Shown: positions 1-8,301 of the stretch, piece after piece
How the letters are laid out: each line of letters opens with the position of its first letter
Numbering within the stretch: position 1 is the stretch's first letter
Origin: Candidatus Parvarchaeota archaeon
GTDB taxonomy: Archaea; Nanobdellota; Nanobdellia; JAFCGN01; DAOVEB01
Assembly: GCA_030669205.1 (NCBI GenBank)
Contig: DAOVEB010000004.1
Location: forward strand, 1 to 33,945
Direction of reading: 5' to 3'
DNA: 33,945 bases
Notes under the pieces: generated by a model
What the model was told of the DNA's origin: nothing
The model's input: the letters and a program-made list of their open reading frames with translations, nothing else
Databases searched by the model: none
Position numbers and translations under genes: made by a program

Positions 1-401
1 GTTATGGAGACCTTGACTTGGAGAACCGGAAAGTGAGGGTTCGAGGCAAGGGTGACAAACAACGCTTTTCAAGGTTAAGCAACGCAGCTGTTGGAAGTCT
101 GCGCCTCTACATAGGCGAATCTCAACGTGATACCCCGCCCCCGGATGAAGCGGTTTTCACAATCACAGCACGCCGCATCCAGCAGTTCGTCGGTAGAACT
201 GCGAAGCGCGCAGGCATAGCAAAGGCGACCCCACATATGCTCCGCCACTCATTTGCTACGCATCTGCTGCAGAGTGGGGTTAGCATCCGTTATATCCAGC
301 AGCTCCTCGGCCACTCAAGCCTGAACACAACAGAGATATACACCAGCGTTGTTGACGCGGACCTTGATAGGTTGAGAATGCCAGGAGATGATTTGGAATA
401 A
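1..401 (+). CDS. xerA: Tyrosine recombinase, XerA/XerC/D type, C-terminal part (5' end outside window)
   Basis: The reading frame is open from the window edge, so this is the C-terminal half of a larger protein; the TTG at 18 is not a credible start. The visible part is the tyrosine recombinase catalytic domain: a beta-hairpin Lys in VRGKGDKQR, the HxxR box (HMLRHSFATHLL), the downstream LLGHSS histidine, and the nucleophile Tyr in TTEIYTSV. The first catalytic Arg and the N-terminal SAM-like domain would lie upstream. Xer proteins resolve chromosome dimers at dif-like sites; phage and plasmid integrases share this domain, so the Xer assignment rests on the close fit of the HxxR-to-Tyr block. 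It ends 20 bases before the convergent gene at 422. Confidence 0.85.
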   Translation, partial: YGDLDLENRKVRVRGKGDKQRFSRLSNAAVGSLRLYIGESQRDTPPPDEAVFTITARRIQQFVGRTAKRAGIAKATPHMLRHSFATHLLQSGVSIRYIQQLLGHSSLNTTEIYTSVVDADLDRLRMPGDDLE

Positions 402-421
402 TCTTAATAGAATTTAATTAG

Positions 422-1471
422 TTATATTTTTGGAAATTTTTGGTAATGTTTTGCTGCAAGTTCGTTTAATCCAGGTATAACTTCATCTTGAACTACTCCC
501 AATATTAAATCACTAACTTTGCTTTTTGGAGCAACGAAATAAGAATATCTATTGTAATTAGTTAACTCAAAATTTAGGTTTTCTCCACTAACAGGATCCA
601 AAACAGTTAACCCTGCTTGTTTGGCGTAGAAGCAAGGTGGAGCCAAGTCATATGAGTAACATCCTCTATTTGCTGTTCTTCCGAACCCTTCAAGCGCTAA
701 TCTGAACTCGTTCCGGAGATCAAGTGATATTGCTTTTGTATCAACAGATCTTAAAATCTCTGCTGTTGTTGATCCAGTTGCTCTCACGCCAAGGCTTTTC
801 CACTCTTCAAGTTCTAGACCATCCAACAACTTTTCTCTTATGAAATTCCCGACTATTGCACCATGAAAGTAGTGTTCGCCAAAGTATATCTTTAGAACCT
901 GATCCAACTCCTCGATCTGGTACATCTTGGGTTTTCCTATTTCTTCCTTTCCAACGCCAATTCTAGCACTTTTTTTATCTGAGTAGAATGTTCTCCCATC
1001 CCAATCTTGCATAGCACAAGCAACTGCACCATCTAAAGTTGGGTTGTCCTGTTTGAAAGCTATGGCTGTGCTGAAAACCAGTGAAGGACCACCAAATACC
1101 ACTTTCCCATAATTCTCCGTTCTATATGTCTGGATATTGGCTTTTGACCCGTCTATGGGATCTGAAAGTATGAATAGATCAGGATTTTCCCCAAGTATTT
1201 TATCTATACTTAACTCCGCAGACTCTCCACTTTCTATCAGTGTCCATGTGTCTCTTAATTCATATCCTAGAGCTATCTTAAGATCAGAGGATTTACTCAT
1301 CATAAGAAGATAACTCAATCCTGCCTCTTCAGCACAGGTCTCAAACTCCTTTATTGGATGAAGGCGGCCTCTATATTCAGACACATCATCTTGTATAAAC
1401 TCTGAAACGGCTTCACATATGGTCCCTACTTGACCCTTGCAAAGTTCTAAGGCGAGGTTATCAATTTTCAT
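422..1471 (-). CDS. Inositol monophosphatase-like protein
   Basis: The 349-residue product carries the metal-binding motif of the IMPase/FBPase superfamily, DPIDGSKAN, near residue 103. A late YDLAPPCFYAKQAG segment corresponds to the family's WDxAAGxxLxxEAG block with its last metal-binding Asp, and a GSTTAEILR segment matches the GSxAxxxxxVA region. Known members are Mg-dependent sugar-phosphate or inositol-phosphate phosphatases; the substrate here cannot be read. It is longer than the usual 250-280 residues, and the GEE motif expected before DPIDG is not obvious. Base composition is clearly more AT-rich than the downstream genes, which may mean transfer. The ATG at 1471 is preceded by a CTTTTTAAATTG TATA-like element at leaderless spacing. 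Confidence 0.65.
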   Translation of the reverse strand: MKIDNLALELCKGQVGTICEAVSEFIQDDVSEYRGRLHPIKEFETCAEEAGLSYLLMMSKSSDLKIALGYELRDTWTLIESGESAELSIDKILGENPDLFILSDPIDGSKANIQTYRTENYGKVVFGGPSLVFSTAIAFKQDNPTLDGAVACAMQDWDGRTFYSDKKSARIGVGKEEIGKPKMYQIEELDQVLKIYFGEHYFHGAIVGNFIREKLLDGLELEEWKSLGVRATGSTTAEILRSVDTKAISLDLRNEFRLALEGFGRTANRGCYSYDLAPPCFYAKQAGLTVLDPVSGENLNFELTNYNRYSYFVAPKSKVSDLILGVVQDEVIPGLNELAAKHYQKFPKI

Positions 1472-1517
1472 TATCTACTGCGAGATAGTTACAATTTAAA
1501 AAGATTTTCAAATTCGA

Positions 1518-2438
1518 TTATTCCTGTGGGAGCTCAATCAGTGGTACGAACCTGTCTTCTTCTTCTTCCTTTTTCTTGGACTTCTTCTTTCCTTTCTTTT
1601 TGCCCTTCTTGTCTTTCTTTTCTCCCTCACCTTTCTTCCCCTCACCGCCAGAACGCACGAACCAGAGCAGGACGACTAGGAAGATGACGATGAATATGAC
1701 CAATCCGAGTGCTGCTGAGTTGGTTGCGAGGAAGTCGAAGACGTTGAAGAAGGTGCTTGATATCGTGCTGTGGCACTGGCGGTCGACTATCGTGCCGTCA
1801 CAGATGATGGGTGCGCAGACGTTACCGACGCAGGTTGAACTCTCGTTGCAGTCCCCGTCAACGATGCACTCGAATGGTACGCATCTGTGATTTGGACCCA
1901 CATACTCACTGCTTCCACAACTTAATGGCGAGCACGTGTAGTTGTTGAGGCAGTACTCGTTGTACTCGCAGTCGTTGTCCGAGCAGCAGATGGACACGCC
2001 GAAGTAAATATCCTTCTCATATATGGTCTTTGTGAGGATACGTCCGCACACCTGTTCCTCTTGTTCGAGGAAAGCGTCTGTTGTGTAGTTGTATATTATG
2101 CAGGCCTGGAACGAGAAGGAGTTGTTTGTTGGTTCTGGCAGGTCTGCATCTATAAAAAAGGTGGTGCTGTTGTGCATGCCTAACCTCACGTTCTGGTTTC
2201 TGAACCTGGTACCATTCACAGTCCTGGCGCTGATAGACTGCACCCAATACTCCTTTATCCTGTAGACATAAGGTTGGGGGTTGTTGATGGTTATTATGTA
2301 CTCTGCCGGGTAACCTTCGATGCAGCAGGAGATACACCTTGAAGACGCCACTATTGTCCCGGAGAATGGCTGGTCCGCGTGGACTGCACCCAGTAAAAAA
2401 AACAGAAGAAGTGCAGGCGCGAGCCTAGCGACGTTCAT
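1518..2438 (-). CDS. Secreted Cys-rich protein with C-terminal membrane anchor and Lys/Glu-rich tail
   Basis: I place the start at the ATG at 2438 (306 residues). It gives a clean signal peptide (MNVARLAPALLLFFLLGAVHA) and sits 28 bases from a TATA element; the frame continues open upstream to 2630 but runs through the promoter and into the divergent gene. After the signal peptide come an extracytoplasmic domain, then a Cys-rich region with disulfide-like repeats such as CCSDNDCEYNEYC and CIVDGDCNESSTC. Next are one membrane helix (LGLVIFIVIFLVVLLWFV) and a cytoplasmic tail dominated by Lys and Glu. No enzymatic domain is recognised. It is probably a surface protein held by its C-terminal helix, with a tail that could contact nucleic acid, lipid headgroups or another protein. 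Confidence 0.7.
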   Translation of the reverse strand: MNVARLAPALLLFFLLGAVHADQPFSGTIVASSRCISCCIEGYPAEYIITINNPQPYVYRIKEYWVQSISARTVNGTRFRNQNVRLGMHNSTTFFIDADLPEPTNNSFSFQACIIYNYTTDAFLEQEEQVCGRILTKTIYEKDIYFGVSICCSDNDCEYNEYCLNNYTCSPLSCGSSEYVGPNHRCVPFECIVDGDCNESSTCVGNVCAPIICDGTIVDRQCHSTISSTFFNVFDFLATNSAALGLVIFIVIFLVVLLWFVRSGGEGKKGEGEKKDKKGKKKGKKKSKKKEEEEDRFVPLIELPQE

Positions 2439-2461
2439 ACCACTCTTTATTGCAGGACAAA

Positions 2462-2469
2462 ATATAAAA
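2462..2469. promoter_or_regulatory. Shared TATA element between divergent genes
   Basis: An ATATAAAA-type element has its centre about 28 bases from both the ATG at 2438 (minus) and the ATG at 2494 (plus). It is the only good TATA candidate in the 55-base gap, so it probably serves both directions. Confidence 0.5.
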
Positions 2470-2493
2470 CTATTGAAATGTTGATTTGGTTCA

Positions 2494-3294
2494 ATGGGTG
2501 CTATCAGGTCAACAACTGTCAGATATCTGCGCATATACAAGAAGTATAGATTTAGACTGGTCATGGACGTACTGTGGCTGTTCGTCAATCTGCTCATCTT
2601 CGCTTTCATGGGTGAGGTAATTGAGCCCAAGGGTGCAGTGATAAGTTACTCGTTTACAAGCTTCTTTATGGTTGGAATCCTCTTCTGGAGCTTCTTTGAG
2701 GCGCCCTATGTGAACGCCGTTATGGCCATTCCTGAAGAGGCAAGCAGCGGAACACTTGGAATCTTGTATACAAGTGGAGTAACACCTTTGAAGGTCATAG
2801 TGGCCCAGATGCTCTCATCCACCCTGATATTTGGAGTTGTCGGGATGTTGGTGGTCCTACCCGCGGTTGTTTTCATTGGAGCGATTGACATATTTTCAAT
2901 CTCTTATAACCTGCTCGCGCTTCTGATTCCTATTCTGGCTGTGTCATGGCTGTTCATGCTGGCCGTATCCATCGCATTCGGCTCACTTGCACTTCTGGTC
3001 AAGAAGTTGGGCGGAACAGCCACCGTAATCATCCAAGGATTGAAGATACTCTCAGGGTTTTTCTTCCCAATTGCCGGCTTCCCTGCCGTGATAAAACCTC
3101 TCATTGCCAAGTTACCAGTTACAATCGGACTGGGCATGGCCAGGGACATACTGATACTTAATACAACCAGCAACGTCCTTGACAACATGTTTTGGATGTG
3201 CAGTGGGACACTTTTCTTTTTGCTCCTATCCTATGCAATATATACATCTGCTGAGAGAAAGGCGAGGTTGAATGGTACAATTGAGACTTACTGA
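2494..3294 (+). CDS. ABC-2 type transporter permease
   Basis: The 266-residue, very hydrophobic protein has about six membrane segments and the plan of ABC-2 permeases: an N-terminal amphipathic part (VRYLRIYKKYRFRLVMDVLW), then paired helices, with a short charged C-terminus. A PEEASSGTLGILYTSGVTPLKVIVAQM stretch (cytoplasmic coupling region) is typical of exporters of drugs, polysaccharide or lipid-linked material. The ATPase gene begins 6 bases after its stop and overlaps the same translation unit, so the two should form one exporter. The cargo is unknown; the surrounding secreted proteins suggest an envelope substrate. Start at the ATG 28 bases from the shared TATA element. Confidence 0.85.
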   Translation: MGAIRSTTVRYLRIYKKYRFRLVMDVLWLFVNLLIFAFMGEVIEPKGAVISYSFTSFFMVGILFWSFFEAPYVNAVMAIPEEASSGTLGILYTSGVTPLKVIVAQMLSSTLIFGVVGMLVVLPAVVFIGAIDIFSISYNLLALLIPILAVSWLFMLAVSIAFGSLALLVKKLGGTATVIIQGLKILSGFFFPIAGFPAVIKPLIAKLPVTIGLGMARDILILNTTSNVLDNMFWMCSGTLFFLLLSYAIYTSAERKARLNGTIETY

Positions 3295-3300
3295 GGTGGA

Positions 3301-4230
3301 ATGATGAACGTGACCGTGGATGTGAAGGGTCTGACCAAGAGGTTCGCGGATAGGGGTAAAAGGATTACCGTGCTCAACAGGGTGACATTTGATGCGAAGA
3401 GGAGTCAGATCTTCGCCATAATAGGGCCGAATGCCAGCGGAAAGACAACACTTTTGAAAGTACTCTCGACGATTTTCCTGCCTGATGGAGGTTCAGCAAG
3501 GATAATGGGTTATGATATAGTGAGGCAGGCCAAGAAGGTCAGGGAGGTCTCTAGTTTCACGTCACCAGCGCTCACCTTCCAGAAGAAATTGACGTTGAGG
3601 GAGGTTCTGAAGTTCTACGCCGGTACAATAAACAAGGACTTTGAGGCCGTGATACCGTTCCTCAACGAATGCGGCATGTACAAACTCCTTGACGAGAGCG
3701 TCGAGGGCTTTTCAGAGGGACAGAAGATGCTGACAAGGATTGCAATAGCGCTCCTCAAGGACCCGCAGGTCCTGATGCTGGACGAGCCAACAGCACCTTT
3801 GGACGCCCAGAAAAAGGAGTTTCTTATAAAGTTCCTGAGGAAGTACGCGGAGAACCGGACTCTGCTCGTGGTTGACCACAACCCCGACACAATAGGCCAG
3901 CTCTGCACAGACTTCCTCCTCTTGGCGCGGGGTGGCAAGGTTGTCAAGAAAGGGACCATGGACGAGTTCTTTGCGGGTTTTCCGTACCGCTTTGCCTTGA
4001 TTATAACACCCCGTGGCTTCGTGCCCACCAATGTGCTCAATGGTCTTGGCAAGCCGTACCAGAAGAATCCTGACGGAACAGTGTCGATACTCCTCAACGA
4101 AAGGGGGGAAGCCGAGGAGATGGTTAATTCGCTGATGAAGGATCACAAGAGGATAGTTGCCTCCTTTGAGACTTCTATAGTCACATGGCGCGAAGTGTAC
4201 AACTACTGGCTGAAGCAAGCAACTAGGTAA
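3301..4230 (+). CDS. ABC transporter ATP-binding protein
   Basis: The 309-residue protein has a full ABC ATPase core at residues 5-220: Walker A GPNASGKTT (about 41-49), Q-loop region, signature EGFSEGQKM, Walker B VLMLDEPTAPLDA and the H-loop His in VVDHNPDT. The signature reads FSEGQ rather than LSGGQ, which ABC-2 ATPases tolerate. A further 80-90 residues follow the core. A GAGGTGG sequence overlapping the permease stop codon serves as ribosome binding site; its spacing suits the second ATG (3304) better than the first. Partner of the permease just upstream. Its last 8 bases overlap the end of the convergent gene at 4223. Confidence 0.9.
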   Translation: MMNVTVDVKGLTKRFADRGKRITVLNRVTFDAKRSQIFAIIGPNASGKTTLLKVLSTIFLPDGGSARIMGYDIVRQAKKVREVSSFTSPALTFQKKLTLREVLKFYAGTINKDFEAVIPFLNECGMYKLLDESVEGFSEGQKMLTRIAIALLKDPQVLMLDEPTAPLDAQKKEFLIKFLRKYAENRTLLVVDHNPDTIGQLCTDFLLLARGGKVVKKGTMDEFFAGFPYRFALIITPRGFVPTNVLNGLGKPYQKNPDGTVSILLNERGEAEEMVNSLMKDHKRIVASFETSIVTWREVYNYWLKQATR

Positions 4231-4669
4231 TCTTCTTTAACCTCTTTTCGCATCTTTTGAGCACCTCTTCACTCCTTTCCACAAACCCGTCCCTGTTTTC
4301 AACACTCTTTCCACGCAGCAGCTCGCCCACATGGATTATCTCCTTCAGCTCACGGAGTATCTCCTTCAGGTCTGAGGGTATCTTCCCCTTCTTTGCTGAG
4401 AACATCTTTTTGGACGAAAGCACAGAGTAGAACTCCTTTGGCAGTGTCCTCAACTTCTCTGAGGTCATCTCCGTTGTGGTCACAAAGTTCCAGAACTCGC
4501 TTAAGCCTGACAAAGTTTCGAATATTTCTTCTGAGTGCAGGGAACCCCTTATACTCCCTATCATCATCTGCACGCCAATGACCATAATCTTCTTTGACTT
4601 TATGAGAAGGCCTTGCCTGAACTTGTTTGCTGCTGTTCCGGCTGCCTTGGAACCCATATCATAAGTCAT
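4223..4669 (-). CDS. Hypothetical helical protein
   Basis: The 148-residue product is not recognised. The N-terminal 50 residues are moderately hydrophobic and Gly/Ala-containing (GSKAAGTAANKF, then IMVIGVQMMIGSI). The C-terminal half is charged and predicted helical (LKEILRELKEIIHVGELL, then RSEEVLKRCEKRLKKIT), which suggests a coiled coil. No signal peptide. It lies divergent from the KaiC-like gene at 4708 with only 38 bases between starts, and overlaps the ABC ATPase gene tail to tail by 8 bases. The ATG at 4669 has a TATTATAA element at leaderless spacing, supporting expression. Confidence 0.6.
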   Translation of the reverse strand: MTYDMGSKAAGTAANKFRQGLLIKSKKIMVIGVQMMIGSIRGSLHSEEIFETLSGLSEFWNFVTTTEMTSEKLRTLPKEFYSVLSSKKMFSAKKGKIPSDLKEILRELKEIIHVGELLRGKSVENRDGFVERSEEVLKRCEKRLKKIT

Positions 4670-4677
4670 GGAAAAGG

Positions 4678-4700
4678 ATTTATTGTGTGCGGTTATAATA
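4678..4700. promoter_or_regulatory. Interlocked divergent promoters
   Basis: GATTTATTG (4678-4686) is about 26 bases before the plus-strand ATG at 4708. TATTATAACC, read on the minus strand (4691-4700), is about 26 bases before the minus-strand ATG at 4669. Each TATA element lies inside the other's core promoter, so TBP should occupy only one at a time. Confidence 0.4.
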
Positions 4701-4707
4701 CTTTGCT

Positions 4708-5406
4708 ATGGAAGAAAGAGTGAAAACTTCAGTCAAAGGTCTTGACAAACTTATAGGCGGCGGGTTGATACCCGGCAGCGTCATGCTCATAGCAGGCAAG
4801 GCGGGGGCTGGGAAGACAATCATGTGCGCACAGTACATCTACAACGGCGCACTTGCAGGGGAGCCCGGACTTTACATAACAACAGAAGAGACTCCGGCCA
4901 AGATACGCAAGGACGTTGCAAATTTTGGCTGGGGCATCGGGAAGTTGGAGAAGGAGAAAAAGTTTGTAATCCTTGAAATAAGCCCTATGCGCCTCGCTGA
5001 GATGGAATCCATAATCAAGGAGGCGAAGAGGAAGTACAAGATACAGAGATGTGTGATAGACTCTCTGAGCGTATTTGCGCTCTACTTTGAGAAGCCGTTT
5101 GCAGCCAGGAAGAGGCTCTATTCCATCTTTAAGGTTGTAGAAGAGTTGGGTATAACCACCATAGTGACAGCTGAGATACCCGAAGACTCGAAGAGGTTGA
5201 GCAGGCTGGGTCTGGCAGAGTTCATGGCAGACGGTGTGATAGTCCTCCAGTACCTGCCAATGGGCAGGCAGTTCAAGAGGGCGCTGCAGATACGGAAGAT
5301 GCGGATGAGTGACCACAGCAAGAACATCCACCCGTTCCGGATAACAAAGGGGGGAATCGAGGTCTTTGCCCCGAAGATGCCAAAGGGTATGAAACTTGAA
5401 TTGTAA
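4708..5406 (+). CDS. KaiC-like RecA-fold ATPase
   Basis: A single-domain KaiC-family ATPase of 232 residues. It begins with the family opening KGLDKLIGGGLIPGSVMLIAG, followed by Walker A GKAGAGKT (about 29-36), the paired glutamates TTEETP after strand 2, and Walker B RCVIDSLSVFAL. The C-terminal block is KMRMSDHSKNIHPFRIT, which matches the R-x-K-x-R-x(3)-H region typical of KaiC domains. Proteins of this type are cytoplasmic ATP-dependent switches or assembly factors; ArlH of the archaellum is one example. All catalytic residues are present. It stands directly upstream of, and parallel to, the large surface protein at 5440, and is a paralogue of the genes at 8919 and 9713. Confidence 0.88.
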   Translation: MEERVKTSVKGLDKLIGGGLIPGSVMLIAGKAGAGKTIMCAQYIYNGALAGEPGLYITTEETPAKIRKDVANFGWGIGKLEKEKKFVILEISPMRLAEMESIIKEAKRKYKIQRCVIDSLSVFALYFEKPFAARKRLYSIFKVVEELGITTIVTAEIPEDSKRLSRLGLAEFMADGVIVLQYLPMGRQFKRALQIRKMRMSDHSKNIHPFRITKGGIEVFAPKMPKGMKLEL

Positions 5407-5439
5407 CTTTTATTAACCTGTAACTGGTTTACCTTATAG

Positions 5440-8301
5440 ATGCGCCTGAAAACATTATTTGCAATATTAGCGGCATTAAACCTCGTTGGGGTTGCTTCAG
5501 GAACCACCTGGTGGAACACCAATTGGGGGTACAGGATGCAGTTCAACGTCTCTGCCGGCTCGTACGACAGGGAGAACCCGGTAGTCGTCTACAACATCAA
5601 CTTCACTGCGCTGTTGCACGGTGCCGGGGACTCTGCACAGTTTGATGAGAACTCCATAAGGCTCATAGACGACGGTACCTTGGCAGAGGTTCCGTACCAG
5701 TTTGACCAGTCACCCGACTTCAACGCCACGACAAACGCAGTTGGTAACCTCACCTTTGTGGCGACTGGCACAATCCCCTCTGGAAGCGTGAAACCTCACC
5801 ACCTCTACTTCGACTCAGGAAGCGGCAAATCCGCGCCCAGCTATAGCACGTCGTGGGGCAGCATATACACCCCCTCAAACAGGCTTGAAAACTCGGTTTT
5901 TCAGGCACAATGGGACCAGATCAGCAACTACGGCCCAGGCATGGTGGACCTTTTCATAAAGAGCTCCGGCCGCGACCAGTGCAACGAGAATGTGAACCAG
6001 TACGCGAGGGTCGATGCTTACAAGCCGGAGAACTTGGGATGGACAGCAACTGTCCAGTCAACATCACTTGAGAACGGCGTTGTCAGGAAGCGGATGCAAC
6101 TGCGATACGAGGGAGATGGTTATGGTATAACAGAGAATGTCACCCTGTATAGGGGTGGCACTTACCTCTTTGTTGAGGTCGAGCACAACGCCACACTCAT
6201 GACACTTGGATTTTATGGAACACCTGGCGGCGACGAGTCTGACGACATCACAGATAGTACCGTGAGTGGTACGGTTGGTAGCCACGACTATAGAGGGGTG
6301 TACGACAATGTCAATAGTGAGGGTTACGAACTTATTATAGGCAGGAACTACATAGATGTCTCCTCGTGGGCCGAGTTCAAAGGTCAGAGCAGATATGGCT
6401 TTGACTTGAACGTCACTTCCTCAACATTCAGTTGTTATATGATTGCAGTCACCTCCGGTTCATCAGAGATTCAGAGCTGGCCAGACAGGCTTCTGAATCC
6501 TGTGACAGTTGTGACGGGCTCGGTGATAGAGGGCCCGGTGTGCGGCGACGGCGTGTGCGAAGTTTCCAAGGGTGAGACAGAGTCAACGTGCTGGGACGAC
6601 TGCCACATAGTCGTCTGCGGCGACGGCATCTGCGAGGGTGACGAAGACGAGGAAACGTGCCCAACTGACTGTTTCATAAACATAGACATACAGCAGCCCT
6701 ACATCAACCAGCAGTATTCCCTTGGAGACGTGCTAAGAGTCAGGGCCAAGGCCACAACACCGAAGGGTCTTGACGTGCTTGACGCAACAGCGGTTGTGCA
6801 CGTCCCATTCGACACGCCTTACAGCGCGACCTTGAAGGATGACGGCAGCCACAATGACGCCTTTGCCAACGATGCGGTTTATGGTGAGGAGACAATCATC
6901 CAGTCGAGCGCTGGTGTGGGATTGTACAACCTCACGGTCAATGTCACAAAGTGGGGTGGGACATCCTCGGCGGGTGTGCAGATTGAGGTGAGGGATGCGC
7001 TGTCAACAACCGCAGCTGTCTCGAATACGACCTTTTACAAAGGCTATGAAATCTTGGTTTCAGGAAAGGTGAGCAGCCTCAGGGGCGTGATACGTGAAAA
7101 CGCCACGTTTGAAATCAGCTTCTCCAGCGGTTCTTGGAGGTTCACCGACACCTTTCAGACAGACAACTCAGGCGCGTTCATCTATATCTATCCCGTCTCC
7201 TTCGCTGAGCCTGACGGTGTGTGGGAGATAACACTCAGCGGCAATGATTCGTACGGCAACAGGCTGAACAAGACATTTGAAGTTGAGGTGATAACTCCCT
7301 CACAAATCCTTTACTATGGCGTTTACTTCTCGACAAGCCCTCTTTCGTCTTACACCCGCGGGGACGAGATACCTGTGAGTGTATTTGTGAGGAAGGGCGA
7401 CAATCCGGTTGAGGATGCAGATGTCTCATACAAAGACCCGGCAGGCATCAGGAGATTCCTTCGCGAGGTCACTCCAGGATACTACGAGGATACCTACACC
7501 ATTCCAATGAATTCGCCAATTAGACCCTGGACACTCGCCATTCAGGCAATCAAGTATGAGAACAACACCCTTCAGGCCGGTGCATCAAGTCCGTTCACAA
7601 TCAACATAACAGCGCTCCAGTTCGTATACGACCTGATTGAGCCAACCCGTTTTGTTTTCGTCGCAGGCGAGCAGATAACACTAACAATCAGCCTGCGATA
7701 CGCGAATGGGACACCTGTGACGGGTGCGACTGTGAAGACCGAGTCCCCCTCAGGCGAAATCCTCATCTTTGACGAAGGAGAGGTTTCTGGTTACTATACA
7801 AGGGTTTACACGCCCGGAAACTATGAAAACGGCTCATGGTCGCTCAACGTACTCGCAAAGGATTCAGATGAGAACTTCGCCATCATAGGCAGGGAGATAC
7901 TCATAAGGGAGAACCTCCCCCTCATACCACCTTGGGGCTGGATAATCATAGCAGGTGTGGTTTTGTCGTCCCTCATCTTCTGGAAGGTCAGTGGGGAGAG
8001 AAGATACTATCGCTGGAGATTCGCGAAGCTGAACTCTGAGAAGGAGAGAATTGAGACCATGAAAGGCATAGTTGAGGAGAGATACTTCAACCGTAGGATA
8101 GACGAGGAGACCTACACCAAGTTGATGAGGGACTATGAGGAACAGAGCGTGGATGTAATCTCAAAGCTTGCGGCCATACAGCAGAAAGCGAAGATCAGAA
8201 AGAAGCCGAAGAAAAAGAAAACCAAGAGGCGACCAAAGGAGGAGAAATCGCCAGAAAAGAAAGCTCCTTCTGAACAACAGGACCAGGAGGGCACCTTATA
8301 G
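5440..8301 (+). CDS. Large secreted, C-terminally anchored surface protein with beta-sandwich repeats and CGDGxC motifs
   Basis: The 953-residue protein opens with a signal peptide (MRLKTLFAILAALNLVGVASG), followed by a TTWWNTNWGYRMQFNV segment like DUF2341 domains and a lectin-like region to about residue 360. Two CGDGxCexxxGEtexxCxxDC cysteine modules lie near residues 366-408. Several Ig/macroglobulin-like beta-sandwich repeats follow (about 412-840), then one membrane helix (WGWIIIAGVVLSSLIFW). The cytoplasmic tail is a helical coiled coil with a SHOCT-like ERYFNRRIDEETYTKLM stretch and a Lys-rich end. It is probably a stalk or adhesin-like surface protein. A CTTTTATTAA element lies about 27 bases before the ATG. 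The gene is flanked on both sides by KaiC-like ATPases and overlaps 8296 tail to tail by 6 bases. Confidence 0.8.
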   Translation: MRLKTLFAILAALNLVGVASGTTWWNTNWGYRMQFNVSAGSYDRENPVVVYNINFTALLHGAGDSAQFDENSIRLIDDGTLAEVPYQFDQSPDFNATTNAVGNLTFVATGTIPSGSVKPHHLYFDSGSGKSAPSYSTSWGSIYTPSNRLENSVFQAQWDQISNYGPGMVDLFIKSSGRDQCNENVNQYARVDAYKPENLGWTATVQSTSLENGVVRKRMQLRYEGDGYGITENVTLYRGGTYLFVEVEHNATLMTLGFYGTPGGDESDDITDSTVSGTVGSHDYRGVYDNVNSEGYELIIGRNYIDVSSWAEFKGQSRYGFDLNVTSSTFSCYMIAVTSGSSEIQSWPDRLLNPVTVVTGSVIEGPVCGDGVCEVSKGETESTCWDDCHIVVCGDGICEGDEDEETCPTDCFINIDIQQPYINQQYSLGDVLRVRAKATTPKGLDVLDATAVVHVPFDTPYSATLKDDGSHNDAFANDAVYGEETIIQSSAGVGLYNLTVNVTKWGGTSSAGVQIEVRDALSTTAAVSNTTFYKGYEILVSGKVSSLRGVIRENATFEISFSSGSWRFTDTFQTDNSGAFIYIYPVSFAEPDGVWEITLSGNDSYGNRLNKTFEVEVITPSQILYYGVYFSTSPLSSYTRGDEIPVSVFVRKGDNPVEDADVSYKDPAGIRRFLREVTPGYYEDTYTIPMNSPIRPWTLAIQAIKYENNTLQAGASSPFTINITALQFVYDLIEPTRFVFVAGEQITLTISLRYANGTPVTGATVKTESPSGEILIFDEGEVSGYYTRVYTPGNYENGSWSLNVLAKDSDENFAIIGREILIRENLPLIPPWGWIIIAGVVLSSLIFWKVSGERRYYRWRFAKLNSEKERIETMKGIVEERYFNRRIDEETYTKLMRDYEEQSVDVISKLAAIQQKAKIRKKPKKKKTKRRPKEEKSPEKKAPSEQQDQEGTL

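Noticed and set aside
1576-1890. 104-residue plus-strand open frame rich in Phe/Pro
   Set aside because: It is the antisense of the Lys-rich tail and anchor of the minus-strand gene; AAG-rich codons read back as CTT. No promoter or homology.
2439-2630. N-terminal extension of the minus-strand Cys-rich protein to 2630
   Set aside because: It crosses the shared promoter and the start of the divergent permease, and hides the signal peptide that begins at 2438.
4729-5331. 200-residue minus-strand open frame inside the KaiC-like gene
   Set aside because: Antisense shadow of a gene with clear Walker motifs; no start context or recognisable domain.
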